From Catalinimonas niigatensis (lineage in GTDB: Bacteria; Bacteroidota; Bacteroidia; Cytophagales; Cyclobacteriaceae), in assembly GCF_030506285.1 (NCBI RefSeq), contig NZ_CP119422.1, forward strand, positions 5,877,501-5,941,500: a DNA stretch of 64,000 nt, in the 5' to 3' direction. Below the pieces are notes generated by a model. It did no database searches, was not told the DNA's origin, and was given only the letters and a program-made list of their open reading frames with translations. This document shows, one piece after another, positions 1 to 8,440 of the stretch. Within the stretch, counting starts at the first letter, position 1; every line of letters begins with the position of its first letter. The position numbers were made by a program, and so were the translations under genes.

Positions 1-1
1 T

Positions 2-685
2 TATACTTGTAATGTTGAATTAGAGGGAAAAGAACCCCAGGATGAGGTATCACTCAGCCATCAAAAGGAATATGTAAAAGAGACCTTTGAACAACTTAAG
101 GCTAAACAATTAGCGCATACCAGTCTAGATTACAAATTAGTATCCGTTGACGGACCTTTCTGGAAAGCTATCCTGGCAGCTGCGCCTACCTATCATCCTG
201 ATCTTATCATAACAACAGCTATTCAGCGTTTACCACTTCAGGAACTTATACTTCAAATACCTTATCATCTCTTATTGGTTCCTATTCAAACTAAATATAA
301 ACCTATACATCACCTAGGCTTAGCCTTTGATGCCAACTTAATCCAAAACATTGAGCCAGTTCTTTTTGTAAGTCAGTTGGCAAAAACGTATAGAGCAGAT
401 ATAGAAGTACTGGAGTTCGGTCATGTGAATGCAGTGTTATCTATTTCTTCCAATAGAGCCAATGTAGAACTGGATTTCTTGTTGAAGGATGTGGTGCACA
501 GGTTTCATCTGGGAGACAGCGAGAAAGCTGTGGTAGAAAATATTGAGCATTACATAGAAGAGCATCCTACTGATATGCTTGTCATGCTGGCCTGTCCGCA
601 AGTACTAGCCTATAATGAGAAAGAAAAAAATACAGTGAAAATTGCCACAAACGCTTCTGTCCCTGTATTAGTGCTTAAGAATTAA
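2..685 (+). CDS. Universal stress protein, two-domain (5' truncated by window edge)
   Basis: The reading frame is open from base 2 to the stop at 683-685, so this is the C-terminal 227 residues of a longer protein. It matches the second half of the two-domain universal stress proteins at 1414 and 25101. The end of a first Usp fold (PDLIITTAI then a hydrophobic strand ending LLLVPIQT) is followed by a second fold that starts at IHHLGLAFDANL and ends TNASVPVLVLKN, the usual Usp closing strand. The Gly-rich ATP loop of typical Usp domains is not obvious in this part. It probably acts in the cytosol in stress or dormancy signalling, as inferred from family and context. Its promoter lies outside the window. 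Confidence 0.8.
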   Translation, partial: YTCNVELEGKEPQDEVSLSHQKEYVKETFEQLKAKQLAHTSLDYKLVSVDGPFWKAILAAAPTYHPDLIITTAIQRLPLQELILQIPYHLLLVPIQTKYKPIHHLGLAFDANLIQNIEPVLFVSQLAKTYRADIEVLEFGHVNAVLSISSNRANVELDFLLKDVVHRFHLGDSEKAVVENIEHYIEEHPTDMLVMLACPQVLAYNEKEKNTVKIATNASVPVLVLKN

Positions 686-778
686 GGTGAGTTTGTCTTA
701 AAACAGATCAAATATTCCTGAGAAACTTTGTATGTTTAAATTGATTCGCTCATAATATCTGGGTAGAGTTAAAATTTC

Positions 779-1279
779 TTAGGAAAGCCATATGCTACTA
801 TCCGGCTTTTGAGATAGTCTTTCAAACATTATCTTTTGCATCAGATAGGTTTGAATATCATTTTGAAAGTAATAGTAATCCGATTTAGTTTCTGCGCATG
901 AAGAAGATAGATAAGAGCCTAACAATTTTAACACGACTTTAATTGATTTCCTTAATTCCTCAGCATTCCAACGGAATTGATTAAGTAATATAGGGTCTTG
1001 TTGTATCATTTTATCTGCCAGATCATCTATGTTGTGAAGATCTTCAGGTACTCTTTCCGGGATTTCCCATTGTTCGACATACATGGCTTTTAAGGGAATG
1101 GGTAGCTGGTCTAAGAATTGAATGGCTTGTTTGAATGGCAGATGGTTGCGGATAGACCATAAAACTGATTTGAGTAGATGGTTTACACTTTCCTTTTTAT
1201 AAGCATCTCCCAACGTTTGCACGAGTTTTTGTACAATATGATCCAACTGATCTGAACGGCTTATTTGTTTTGGATTCAT
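779..1279 (-). CDS. DUF2267 family protein
   Basis: A predicted helical cytosolic protein of 166 residues. The segment LLKSVLWSIRNHLPFKQAIQFLDQLP followed by LKAMYVEQWEIPERVP fits the DUF2267 pattern (repeated helices with an LRDRLP-like turn, then an LP..lkG.Y...W stretch) seen much more clearly in its paralogues at 3912-4383 and 16422-16871. The frame stays open to an ATG at 1345, but that longer start would overlap a regulatory palindrome (1333-1344) and a -7-like element (CATCTTTC, 1302-1309), so I prefer the internal ATG at 1279. The gene is divergent from the Usp gene at 1414. Molecular function is unknown; DUF2267 genes often sit beside stress genes. Confidence 0.75.
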   Translation of the reverse strand: MNPKQISRSDQLDHIVQKLVQTLGDAYKKESVNHLLKSVLWSIRNHLPFKQAIQFLDQLPIPLKAMYVEQWEIPERVPEDLHNIDDLADKMIQQDPILLNQFRWNAEELRKSIKVVLKLLGSYLSSSCAETKSDYYYFQNDIQTYLMQKIMFERLSQKPDSSIWLS

Positions 1280-1301
1280 AGCAATATAGTTTAAGGCATG
1301 G

Positions 1302-1397
1302 GAAAGATGGTATACTCTTCTCTTTAAGTCAATGATCCAAATCATTTGTCTGAGTGATATGTGTCATCACCAATGCATAGACAGAAAAGTAGATTTG
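1302..1397. promoter_or_regulatory. Paired TGAY-N4-RTCA boxes with divergent -7 elements (usp / DUF2267)
   Basis: Box 1 is TGATCCAAATCA at 1333-1344 and box 2 is TGATATGTGTCA at 1355-1366; their centres are exactly 22 bp apart. For the rightward Usp gene, TAGATTTG (1390-1397) is a perfect Bacteroidota TAnnTTTG element, starting 29.5 bp after the centre of box 2. This would put box 2 near -41 and box 1 near -63, typical activator positions. Leftward, CATCTTTC (1309-1302) lies at the same 29.5-bp distance from box 1, but matches the element less well. Confidence 0.8.
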
Positions 1398-1413
1398 CAA
1401 AAAACAGACTGCT

Positions 1414-2250
1414 ATGAAATCCATCCAACGTATCCTTGTACCCACTGACTTTTCTACTACAGCGAATAATGCACTTATCTATGCTCTTGCCTTTGCCCAG
1501 GAAGTAGACGCAGAAGTCTTTATTTTACATGCATACCAGCTTCCTGTTCCCCCTTCCTATCATTATCCAGTGGGCTATTACGAAGCAGTAAACCCTGAGC
1601 AATTCAAAAGAGAAGCTGATAAAAGGATGGGAGAACTTCGGCATGATTTCCTCTATGCTCCTAAAGTAACCTATGAATGTATCACTCATCTGGGACCTGC
1701 AACGGATAGTATTGAAAGTATGGCGATAGAGAAAAACGTTGATTTGATAATCATGGGAACCCGTAAAGCAGAAGGAGCAAAAGCATGGTTTGGAAGTGTG
1801 ACTACAGATACTGTAAAGCATAGCAAGTATCCGGTATTGACTATACCCCAAGATGCCCAATTTGTACGTCCTAAAAAAATAGTATTAGCCACTAGCCTAG
1901 TCCGTTTTAATCATTTTGATTTAGAAGTATTGGATACGCTAAAGACGATAGCCCAACTCTTTGAAGCTGATATTGATATTTTACATGTTCATCCGGAAAA
2001 TAAAGAATATAGTCAGGAACAGACCAACTTTAGAGAGACCTTATGTTACTACTTGGGAGTAACCACTTGCTTTAACTATACTACACATGAAGATGTGAAT
2101 GAAGGTATTCAACAATATCTGGATAAAAACGAAGTGGATATGCTGGTGATGCTTCCTCAGCACCATGGCCTGTTAGATCAGTTGATACACGCTAGTAAAA
2201 CAAAGTATATGATTTTCCATACCCAAAAACCTTTACTTGCGCTCAAGTAA
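1414..2250 (+). CDS. Universal stress protein, two Usp domains
   Basis: A 278-residue cytosolic protein made of two tandem UspA folds (about 1-150 and 155-278). Domain 1 begins with IQRILVPTDFSTTANNA, the classic first strand and Asp. It has the ATP-loop region MGTRKAEGAKAWFGSV followed by KYPVLTIP, a slightly altered form of the G-x2-G-x9-G-S nucleotide-binding motif. Domain 2 is more divergent and lacks a clear loop. The RBS region is weak, as is usual in Bacteroidota. The gene follows a paired-box promoter with a perfect -7 element, which suggests induction by the island-wide regulator. Usp proteins of this kind bind ATP or AMP and affect survival during starvation or hypoxia; the exact role here is not visible. 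Confidence 0.9.
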   Translation: MKSIQRILVPTDFSTTANNALIYALAFAQEVDAEVFILHAYQLPVPPSYHYPVGYYEAVNPEQFKREADKRMGELRHDFLYAPKVTYECITHLGPATDSIESMAIEKNVDLIIMGTRKAEGAKAWFGSVTTDTVKHSKYPVLTIPQDAQFVRPKKIVLATSLVRFNHFDLEVLDTLKTIAQLFEADIDILHVHPENKEYSQEQTNFRETLCYYLGVTTCFNYTTHEDVNEGIQQYLDKNEVDMLVMLPQHHGLLDQLIHASKTKYMIFHTQKPLLALK

Positions 2251-2282
2251 TAGGAGAAGTATAGTAGCTTACAAATGAATTA

Positions 2283-3824
2283 TCAACGCTTGAGGAAATG
2301 GTTGTTGGATTCATTGACCAGAAGAACAATATCAAAATCATCTGACAACTGCCGATGGAACTCAGGAGAGTGCGGATAAATTTTTTGTGCTAACCATTCT
2401 ATTTCTTCTGAAGTCAGACTTTCTTTGCGTAAATCAATAAGATAGGCGCTGCTTCCTGCTTCTCTGCCTGCTGTGGGAAATCTTTTTTCAAAAAAAGGAG
2501 GAAGAGGGTCATCTTGAAAATGAAAGCTACCCACGGCTATGGCCAGATATTGGTCTTTGTAACGATCATCTAAATACTGGCCCAGAGATCCCGGAGTATT
2601 ACGTCCCATCTCTTGGTTAGGTACCCAGGCAATGAGTTGCAAGTACGTGCTGCTTGAATCCATCCAGTCAAAGTAATGACTGATTTCTTGAGTAATAGTA
2701 TGGTAATATCCTTTCAGATGAGATAGGCTGGTGATATAGTGGTTGATGACAGTAAGCGCTTTTTCTGCTGCTTCCCGCTGAGCTTGTAGTAAGTCTGGCA
2801 AGTTATCCTGAACGCTACAAAGGGTGAGCAAAAGGTACTCCTGATAGGAAGGAGAATCATAATAGTAAAGCCCCCAGATTTCCTGTAAGTTTAGAAGTGA
2901 GCGTACGTTTTTCACTAGTGTGTCTACCTCTTGTTTCCAATTTTTATCATGATGATGCGCTGCGATTTGTTCCAGTGCGTTTAGACTTTGAGCTACATCT
3001 TCATGCTGATATGCCATCAAAACTATTTCTGGATGCTCATAGCTCCAGTCCAGCACCTGTACTATTTCCAGGTCATAGTCATTATTTAAAATAGCTGACC
3101 CTTTATTTACATATTGATAGATTTGTTCAGCGCGACTGGAATCTACCTGAAAGGCCATGACTGAATAATCTGTATTGGGCAACAGATACTGGGCAATGCG
3201 GAAGCGAGTTTCAAAAGTAAGCAGAGAATTATGTCCAATCCCGATGGCTCTCTTGCTCTGCACAAACTGCTTAAGTGAATCCAGACCTCTTAGTGAATGA
3301 GTATGTACAGGAATCGCATGATTCATTAACCATTTCCTCGCATTTTGGTCTGTAAGAGGAATATTCGTCATCAATCGTTGATGGGTTTGTGGATAAAGCA
3401 ATGTAGTATACACGGTTCCTAAATACCCTAGCCAGCAAGGGGCAGATACACGATTTATTCCTCTCTGGCTGGGTTCAACCCAGTAGGAACCATTGATGAC
3501 AAAGGCAAATTCGGTGTCAACCATCCCAAATGAATCCAAAGGGAGAGACGTATGATACGTTTCATTATCAATTTTGTGCATCACAGATGCTTTAGTATTC
3601 CAGCTGTTGAACTCGCCAGCAAGGGCAACATTAAAAATTGTAATGGTAGATAAGGGAATTACTTTTTCCGTGTTTTCCTCTACCACATAGCGATGATCGG
3701 AAATACGCAACTCAAAGATGATACTATCTTCCTTTGTATAGTAACCCACTACTGGCAACTGCTGACTTATTCCTATGGTAGAAAAAAGAACAGTAAAGAA
3801 TACGATGAGCTGAAGATATTTCAT
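2283..3824 (-). CDS. Secreted erythromycin-esterase-like protein with N-terminal CBM48-like domain, catalytic motifs degraded
   Basis: The 513-residue protein starts with a signal peptide (MKYLQLIVFFTVLFSTIGIS). Residues about 60-130 (VALAGEFNSWNT... FAFVINGSYWVEP) resemble an AMPK-beta/CBM48 glycogen-binding fold. From about 185 onward the order of motifs fits the erythromycin esterase family (PF05139): AIGIGHNSLLTFETRFRIAQYL, then the late GSLGQYLDDRYKDQYLAIAVGSF strand. The family's GEATHG catalytic motif is here GHNSLL, and the AHNGH-like His segment is LIAWVPNQEM. The usual Glu and His residues are therefore missing, and esterase activity is unlikely. It could bind a glycan or be a scaffold. 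It lies downstream of the phosphoribosyltransferase and DUF2267 genes on the same strand, probably in one operon. Confidence 0.65.
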   Translation of the reverse strand: MKYLQLIVFFTVLFSTIGISQQLPVVGYYTKEDSIIFELRISDHRYVVEENTEKVIPLSTITIFNVALAGEFNSWNTKASVMHKIDNETYHTSLPLDSFGMVDTEFAFVINGSYWVEPSQRGINRVSAPCWLGYLGTVYTTLLYPQTHQRLMTNIPLTDQNARKWLMNHAIPVHTHSLRGLDSLKQFVQSKRAIGIGHNSLLTFETRFRIAQYLLPNTDYSVMAFQVDSSRAEQIYQYVNKGSAILNNDYDLEIVQVLDWSYEHPEIVLMAYQHEDVAQSLNALEQIAAHHHDKNWKQEVDTLVKNVRSLLNLQEIWGLYYYDSPSYQEYLLLTLCSVQDNLPDLLQAQREAAEKALTVINHYITSLSHLKGYYHTITQEISHYFDWMDSSSTYLQLIAWVPNQEMGRNTPGSLGQYLDDRYKDQYLAIAVGSFHFQDDPLPPFFEKRFPTAGREAGSSAYLIDLRKESLTSEEIEWLAQKIYPHSPEFHRQLSDDFDIVLLVNESNNHFLKR

Positions 3825-3911
3825 GATAAAGTAATTTAGAAGGATGCCAGATGTAAATGGATGTTTTTTTCAGGTAGTGTAAGTGCGCACCTGATCCATA
3901 ATTTCAAAAAA

Positions 3912-4383
3912 TCACCTGGCATCCAGTGTTGGAGTGATCAAAGATCTTAATTCTTTAGGCAAATTGTCTAATATATCCTGCCATTCCCCTGCGGAAACAT
4001 ATCCCTGCGGAAACATATCTTCCCAAAACTTTAAATACACTCTTAACGGCAAGTACAGCACTTTCATCATGTGCAAAATCCTGACTAACTGTTCCAAGAG
4101 CTTTCATTTTTGCTGTTTCAATAAATTCATTGATGTGCTTTATTTTTACCGGGCTTTTCCTGTATTTCCACTCCGAAACATACACTTCTTTAAGAAATAA
4201 AGGTAATTGTGCTGTGAACTGGAAGGACTCTTCCAAAGTGATTCTATCTCGTAGTGTGTGCATCACTACTTTGAGTATTCTTTCTGCTTTTTGCAGATTA
4301 TCCGGCTCTCCTAATTCTTTGGCCAGATCTGATAAGAATATATTTCCTTCTTGCGCATGTTTATTAAAAAAATGAGCCCCCAT
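3912..4383 (-). pseudogene. DUF2267 family gene frameshifted by a 16-bp tandem duplication
   Basis: The protein start MGAHFFNKHAQEGNIFLSDL aligns with the intact paralogue at 16422-16871 (MTTHYFDHYASEANKLLIEL), which supports ATG 4383 rather than the upstream ATG at 4431 inside the preceding gene. The DUF2267 core HTLRDRITLEESFQFTAQLP and YVSEWKYRKSP is intact. After VFKVLGRYVSAG the frame is shifted and ends at 3955 with an unrelated tail. The other frame carries the expected ending, EWQDILDNLPKELRSLI, to a stop at 3912. The cause is a perfect 16-bp duplication (3987-4018); removing one copy gives a 151-residue protein. It is either a recent loss or a reversible slippage site. It follows the phosphoribosyltransferase by 19 bp. 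Confidence 0.85.
3987..4018. repeat. Perfect 16-bp tandem duplication causing a frameshift
   Basis: The unit CCCTGCGGAAACATAT occurs at 3987-4002 and again at 4003-4018 with no mismatch. It lies inside a DUF2267 gene. Because 16 is not a multiple of three it shifts the frame; deletion of one unit restores the conserved C-terminus. Confidence 0.95.
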
Positions 4384-4402
4384 AGCAATAATTTTTAATG
4401 AT

Positions 4403-5014
4403 TTAATGTAACATGTCGATGACTTCTTCATCCGTAACCTGAGAGAATTCTTCGTAAAACTGTCCTACAGCCAAAAAATTACTGGAAACTTGCAGACAAA
4501 TGACAGCATCAGCTTTACGTAGTATCTTTCGATAGGCTTCTTGAGATGCTACCGGAACAGCCACAACAGTTTTTTTTGGACTTTCTTTCTTTACAAAAGC
4601 TACAGCAGCGAGCATGGTACTTCCGGTGGCCATGCCATCATCTACCAGCATCACTATTTTGTGTTTCAGGTTCAGCGGCTTTTTACTTCCTTTGTACAGG
4701 ATATATTTTTCTTTGATGAGTTTTTCCAACTGGTGGATTTCATTCTCTATATAGTCTTCAGAAACATCCCCTTTTCTGTTAATGATGTAACCAGAATTAC
4801 TTACAGCGCCTATAGCCAATTCAGGATAAAGAGGGTGCTTAATTTTTTTCACAATAGCAACATCTAGCGGCCAATGTAAGTGATCGGAAATGTATTTTCC
4901 GATGGGAACACCTCCGCGAGGTAAAGCCAAGACTATACCTTCCCGTTCTTGTTTGTAAAAGTACAGCGCTTTCATGAGTTGCTGAGCTGCATCATTTCGG
5001 TGAAGATATTTCAT
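4403..5014 (-). CDS. Phosphoribosyltransferase-domain protein
   Basis: A 203-residue cytosolic type I phosphoribosyltransferase. The PRPP-binding motif is VMLVDDGMATGSTMLAA (about residues 121-137), with the adjacent acidic pair and the ATGST loop intact. The N-terminal LALPRGGVPIGKYI is the usual PRib-5-P/pyrophosphate region of this subfamily, and ELAIGAVS is a further subfamily hallmark. The nucleobase specificity cannot be read from the sequence. It is divergent from a PRPP synthetase gene (5161), and a shared symmetric promoter suggests that PRPP production and use are switched on together. The same domain type occurs in the mycobacterial DosR regulon (Rv0571c), from memory. Confidence 0.85.
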   Translation of the reverse strand: MKYLHRNDAAQQLMKALYFYKQEREGIVLALPRGGVPIGKYISDHLHWPLDVAIVKKIKHPLYPELAIGAVSNSGYIINRKGDVSEDYIENEIHQLEKLIKEKYILYKGSKKPLNLKHKIVMLVDDGMATGSTMLAAVAFVKKESPKKTVVAVPVASQEAYRKILRKADAVICLQVSSNFLAVGQFYEEFSQVTDEEVIDMLH

Positions 5015-5045
5015 AACAAGTACATAACGGAATACATAATTTAAT

Positions 5046-5141
5046 TCAATGTAAGCATGCTCAAGGTAATTCTAACATACTTAAGTCATTGCTTCCGATG
5101 ATCTTTATCAGTGGAAAGCATGAACCCATACCTTAAATTGA
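5046..5141. promoter_or_regulatory. Symmetric bidirectional promoter with paired boxes (phosphoribosyltransferase / prs)
   Basis: Box ATACTTAAGTCA (5077-5088, left half degenerate) and box TGATCTTTATCA (5099-5110) have centres 22 bp apart. Rightward, TAAATTGA (5134-5141) starts 29.5 bp from the centre of the right box. Leftward, TACATTGA (5053-5046 on the minus strand) starts exactly 29.5 bp from the centre of the left box. The mirror symmetry argues that one regulator pair activates both divergent genes. Confidence 0.75.
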
Positions 5142-5160
5142 ATCAACAAAATTTATAGCT

Positions 5161-6150
5161 ATGCAGTACCATGATCTCCAACTTTTTGTAATGCAGGATT
5201 GCCTTGCTTATGGAGAAAAAATTGCACAAAAGCTGGGTGTGACATTAAGTCCATATGAAGAACGAAGGTTCGAAGATGGGGAACACAAATGTCGGCCACT
5301 GGTAAGCGTCAGGGGAAATAATGTGTTTGTGATTGCATCCTTTTACCAAGATACATCTCTGAGTGTGAACGATAAGTTATGCCGCTTTTTATTTTTTGTG
5401 GGTGCTTTGCATGATGCCTCTGCAGGGAGTATAACAGCCATTATTCCCTATATGTGTTATGCCCGCAAAGATCGCAAAACACAGTTTAGAGATCCGGTTA
5501 CCACCCGATACATAGCCCAGCTTTTTGAAGCAGTCGGTTTGAACAGGATAGTAACTTTGGATATTCATAATCTACAGGCATATCAAAATGCTTTTCGTAT
5601 TCATTCGGATCATCTGGAAGCCCGAAAGTTGTTCGTGCATTATTTTGCTTCAATATTAGGATCTGAGGAGTGCACAGTTTTATCTCCTGATGCAGGTGGC
5701 ATGTATAGAGCAGAAAAGTTTCGAGCTTCTCTGGAACACCTGATAGGCAGGGATATATCCCTAGGCTTTATGGAAAAGCATAGAAGTAAAGGTCAGGTGT
5801 GGGGAGAAACCATTGCTGGAAATGTGAAAGATAAATCTGTAATCGTTGTAGATGATCTGATCAGCACAGGAGGGACACTGGCAAGAGCTGCCAAAGCTTG
5901 TATAAGCCTGGAAGCGCATAGGGTTTGGGTATGTGCTACTCATGGTTTGTTCTTATCTAATGCTTTTGAGGCCTTGTCAATATCAGAAATAGGGAAGATA
6001 GTAGTCACAGATACTGTTGTTCACCAGAACTTTTCATCACATAGCGCATTTGAAAAAAAAACAACAGTGTTAGATACATCCAGCATGTGGGCAAAAGCGA
6101 TTTTAAGAATCCATCAAGGAGGTTCTCTGGTAGAATTATTACAAGATTAA
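5161..6150 (+). CDS. prs: Ribose-phosphate pyrophosphokinase (PRPP synthetase) homologue
   Basis: A 329-residue protein catalysing, by homology, ribose-5-phosphate + ATP to PRPP + AMP. Visible family motifs are FEDGEHKCRP (FxDGE), IPYMCYARKDRKTQFRDPVTTRYIAQL (ATP-binding flexible-loop region with ARKDRK), VTLDIHNLQAYQ (TLDLH-like metal-binding strand), SPDAGGMYRAEKF (SPDxG) and the PRPP loop VIVVDDLISTGGTLA near residues 226-240. Divergence from housekeeping Prs (for example ISTGG for IDTGG and QAYQNAF for the usual QIQGFF) suggests a second, stress-specific copy. It is transcribed from the symmetric paired-box promoter. Overlap with nothing; a convergent gene ends at 6182. Confidence 0.85.
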   Translation: MQYHDLQLFVMQDCLAYGEKIAQKLGVTLSPYEERRFEDGEHKCRPLVSVRGNNVFVIASFYQDTSLSVNDKLCRFLFFVGALHDASAGSITAIIPYMCYARKDRKTQFRDPVTTRYIAQLFEAVGLNRIVTLDIHNLQAYQNAFRIHSDHLEARKLFVHYFASILGSEECTVLSPDAGGMYRAEKFRASLEHLIGRDISLGFMEKHRSKGQVWGETIAGNVKDKSVIVVDDLISTGGTLARAAKACISLEAHRVWVCATHGLFLSNAFEALSISEIGKIVVTDTVVHQNFSSHSAFEKKTTVLDTSSMWAKAILRIHQGGSLVELLQD

Positions 6151-6181
6151 TAATATTCATATGGATGATTGAATCTTTTGC

Positions 6182-7189
6182 TTATAAAGCCAAACTATAT
6201 TTTTCAGCAAGTTGAAGATAGGCCAGGGTTTGTGCCAGATAGTGCTGTTTATCCCTATAGTTTTTTTCCATCGTATGGCGTATAGCCAAAAGAGCTCGGA
6301 GAACAGCCCGGTAGCTTTTATAAAAATTCCTCATATGGCCAGGTACATCATCACCATTGACAGCCTGATAGGTGCTCCAAAAAAAAGGAGGAATCCATGA
6401 TGCATTAAATGCTTCACATTCTACAGAAAAATAGGCTAATTCGTCAGCAATGTCAAGACTTCGTAATGCGGCATTAAATTCAAGGCAATCAATAATTACT
6501 GGAGGTGATTTCAGACATATGTGTTCAGGTCGTAAATCCCCATGTACCTCTTTGATACAGCCTTGAGATATTCTTTTCTCAAATAGAAGGTGATGTGCTG
6601 ACAGATACAGCTGCTGTTTTGTAAGTATGGAGCGTTTAAGGAGGAAAGGTAAAGTGAAAGATGCCAGTTCTTCAAAATTCTTCTCCAGATTTTCCTTCAA
6701 ATTACTTATAAAAACAGTGGGTTCCGGATATAAAGATGATTGATGATAATAAAATTGTGCTAATAATCTTGCTGCCTGATATAATGAATCTTGAGGTACA
6801 TTATGAGAAAAAATAAGCTGATCAAGCATTAAATCTTTAGGCAAAAGTTTCATTTTTACCAGCCATTCTATAATCTTACCCTCACCTTGCAAATGTATAT
6901 TTCCGTTAGTACTTTGGCGTAAAGACACTATTCCCAGATACACTTCATTGGCCAGACGCCGATTCAACCTTAGTTCTTCAAGACAATTCTGATAGCGGGC
7001 CTTCAGGGTAGAAAAATTTAAAAAAGGATATTGGACAGGCTTTTTAAGTTTATACACGTAGTGGTCGGTCATAAATAACCATGACATATGCGTTTCTCTG
7101 GTGGTGACCTGCGATGTTTTTTCAGGATATATACGGGGGTCACTTAGAAAGGTAACTTTTTGTTCCAATGTAGGATTTATGCATTTCAC
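6182..7189 (-). CDS. COG2187-type aminoglycoside-phosphotransferase-fold kinase
   Basis: A 335-residue cytosolic protein. HGDLRPEHICL (residues 216-226, catalytic Asp218) and VIIDCLEFNAALRSLDIADELAYF (metal-binding Asp234) are the catalytic and DFG-equivalent motifs of the COG2187 family, normally written HGDLHLENI and FDCIEFND. VYKLKKPVQYPFLNFST matches the conserved N-terminal lysine segment of the family. Many COG2187 proteins carry a C-terminal P-loop kinase domain; this one stops after the phosphotransferase domain. A P-loop kinase-like protein is instead encoded separately at 22176-22721. Substrate unknown. The mycobacterial relative Rv2004c belongs to the DosR regulon (from memory). 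Confidence 0.8.
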   Translation of the reverse strand: MKCINPTLEQKVTFLSDPRIYPEKTSQVTTRETHMSWLFMTDHYVYKLKKPVQYPFLNFSTLKARYQNCLEELRLNRRLANEVYLGIVSLRQSTNGNIHLQGEGKIIEWLVKMKLLPKDLMLDQLIFSHNVPQDSLYQAARLLAQFYYHQSSLYPEPTVFISNLKENLEKNFEELASFTLPFLLKRSILTKQQLYLSAHHLLFEKRISQGCIKEVHGDLRPEHICLKSPPVIIDCLEFNAALRSLDIADELAYFSVECEAFNASWIPPFFWSTYQAVNGDDVPGHMRNFYKSYRAVLRALLAIRHTMEKNYRDKQHYLAQTLAYLQLAEKYSLAL

Positions 7190-7365
7190 TTATTTAGGGA
7201 GATATGTGACATTTTTTACTTAAATTAATTTGTAAACCTTTACAATTTTAACCTATGTATCAGGCTTTTAGATAATTTAAATGATTGATAATAAATAAAA
7301 TACAGCTCATATTCAGCTTAAATACAACTGGCCTAATAGACAAAAGATAAACAGGATGCATTCAT

Positions 7366-8436
7366 TTACTGGCAGTTGTGCTGATGATGTCCGGGTGTAG
7401 AGTCAAAGGAGTCATGATAGAATAGGGGAACCCTAACTGTAGACAAATACAGTGTTTCTACTTTTTTCAACTGATAAATATCCTGAAGTTGTAATGAATC
7501 CCCTTGCTCATTGATGATATTCAAATCATAGCGGAAATTTACTAAAGTACCAACTGGAGCGTGGTAATAGATGATCCAGGCATCTCCCTCGCCAGTGCCT
7601 ACACAACCATTAGAATAAGATTTTCCAAGAGTATTAGCATTGGTAGTGGGGTGAATGAGTGCCCCTTGCCGAATTCCGCCAATCATAGGTTCTAAAAAAG
7701 GTATTTGGGGTAACTTGGTACGTCTGCCATCATCTCTTTTGGTCTCAAAGTAACGTTGAGCGGTCACCGGGTTGATATACCAGGGATTTCTTTCAATCCT
7801 GACAATTTTTCCTTCTCCGATTGGGGTTTGCAGGCTCACTTCTCGTCCGGCAATCTTGAGATACTTTCTTTCGTTTCTTCCTACTCTTACCGAAAAGGTA
7901 TATTTTACTGAATCATTTTCTTTAATTCTGAGCTTATATTCCGGGATATTGACCTCCAAAAGCGTGTTCTTTAGCTGATCTTCAATAAAGCTTACTTCTT
8001 GCTGATCAGGTAACCAAAGCGTATCAGATTCCTTAAGTACAACTACTTCCCGTTGATCATAGATAAATATTCCCCGTTTCATGCTTTCATAATAATCAAA
8101 GCTTGCCAGCGTGTCTATGATCCAGGGATTAGCACGTACCAGTATATGTTCTGTCAGTGGGTAATTTACTAGTGTATCATAAGCAGCTGCGACGCTATCC
8201 ATGAAGGCAAAGTAATGCTTCATTTGTATATCCCTGGGGACGATTATAGCAAGCTTAGCTTCTTTTGTTTCGGTAAAAATGGAAGAAGTTTCCTTTTTTT
8301 CGGAGACAAAAATTGTATCAGTGAGCTTTGCTTGGCCGGCATCTTCGCCCACCTGAAACTTAGTACAGGCAGCGATCAGAAAGCATAGTAATACCGTTAC
8401 CTTCTGTACTATTATTTTATTTTTCAGCAGCATCAT
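7366..8436 (-). CDS. L,D-transpeptidase (YkuD fold) lipoprotein
   Basis: A 356-residue protein with a lipoprotein signal (hydrophobic stretch ending LIAAC, Cys24), so it is probably anchored in the envelope. The C-terminal half carries the YkuD fold: LRIKENDSVKYTFSVRVG, TPIGEGKIVRIERNPWYINP, then IHPTTNANTLGKSYSNGCVGTGEG. The last stretch is the catalytic region; the Cys (about residue 277) and the upstream His are present, but the usual SHGC is SNGC. Such enzymes make 3-3 crosslinks in peptidoglycan and are linked to stress and stationary phase. ATG at 8433 is an equally good start. A paired-box promoter lies just upstream. Confidence 0.85.
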   Translation of the reverse strand: MMLLKNKIIVQKVTVLLCFLIAACTKFQVGEDAGQAKLTDTIFVSEKKETSSIFTETKEAKLAIIVPRDIQMKHYFAFMDSVAAAYDTLVNYPLTEHILVRANPWIIDTLASFDYYESMKRGIFIYDQREVVVLKESDTLWLPDQQEVSFIEDQLKNTLLEVNIPEYKLRIKENDSVKYTFSVRVGRNERKYLKIAGREVSLQTPIGEGKIVRIERNPWYINPVTAQRYFETKRDDGRRTKLPQIPFLEPMIGGIRQGALIHPTTNANTLGKSYSNGCVGTGEGDAWIIYYHAPVGTLVNFRYDLNIINEQGDSLQLQDIYQLKKVETLYLSTVRVPLFYHDSFDSTPGHHQHNCQ

Positions 8437-8440
8437 ACGA

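Noticed and set aside
1280-1345. Upstream ATG extension of the first DUF2267 gene
   Set aside because: The extra residues would be encoded by a regulatory palindrome and a -7-like element; the family has no such N-terminus.
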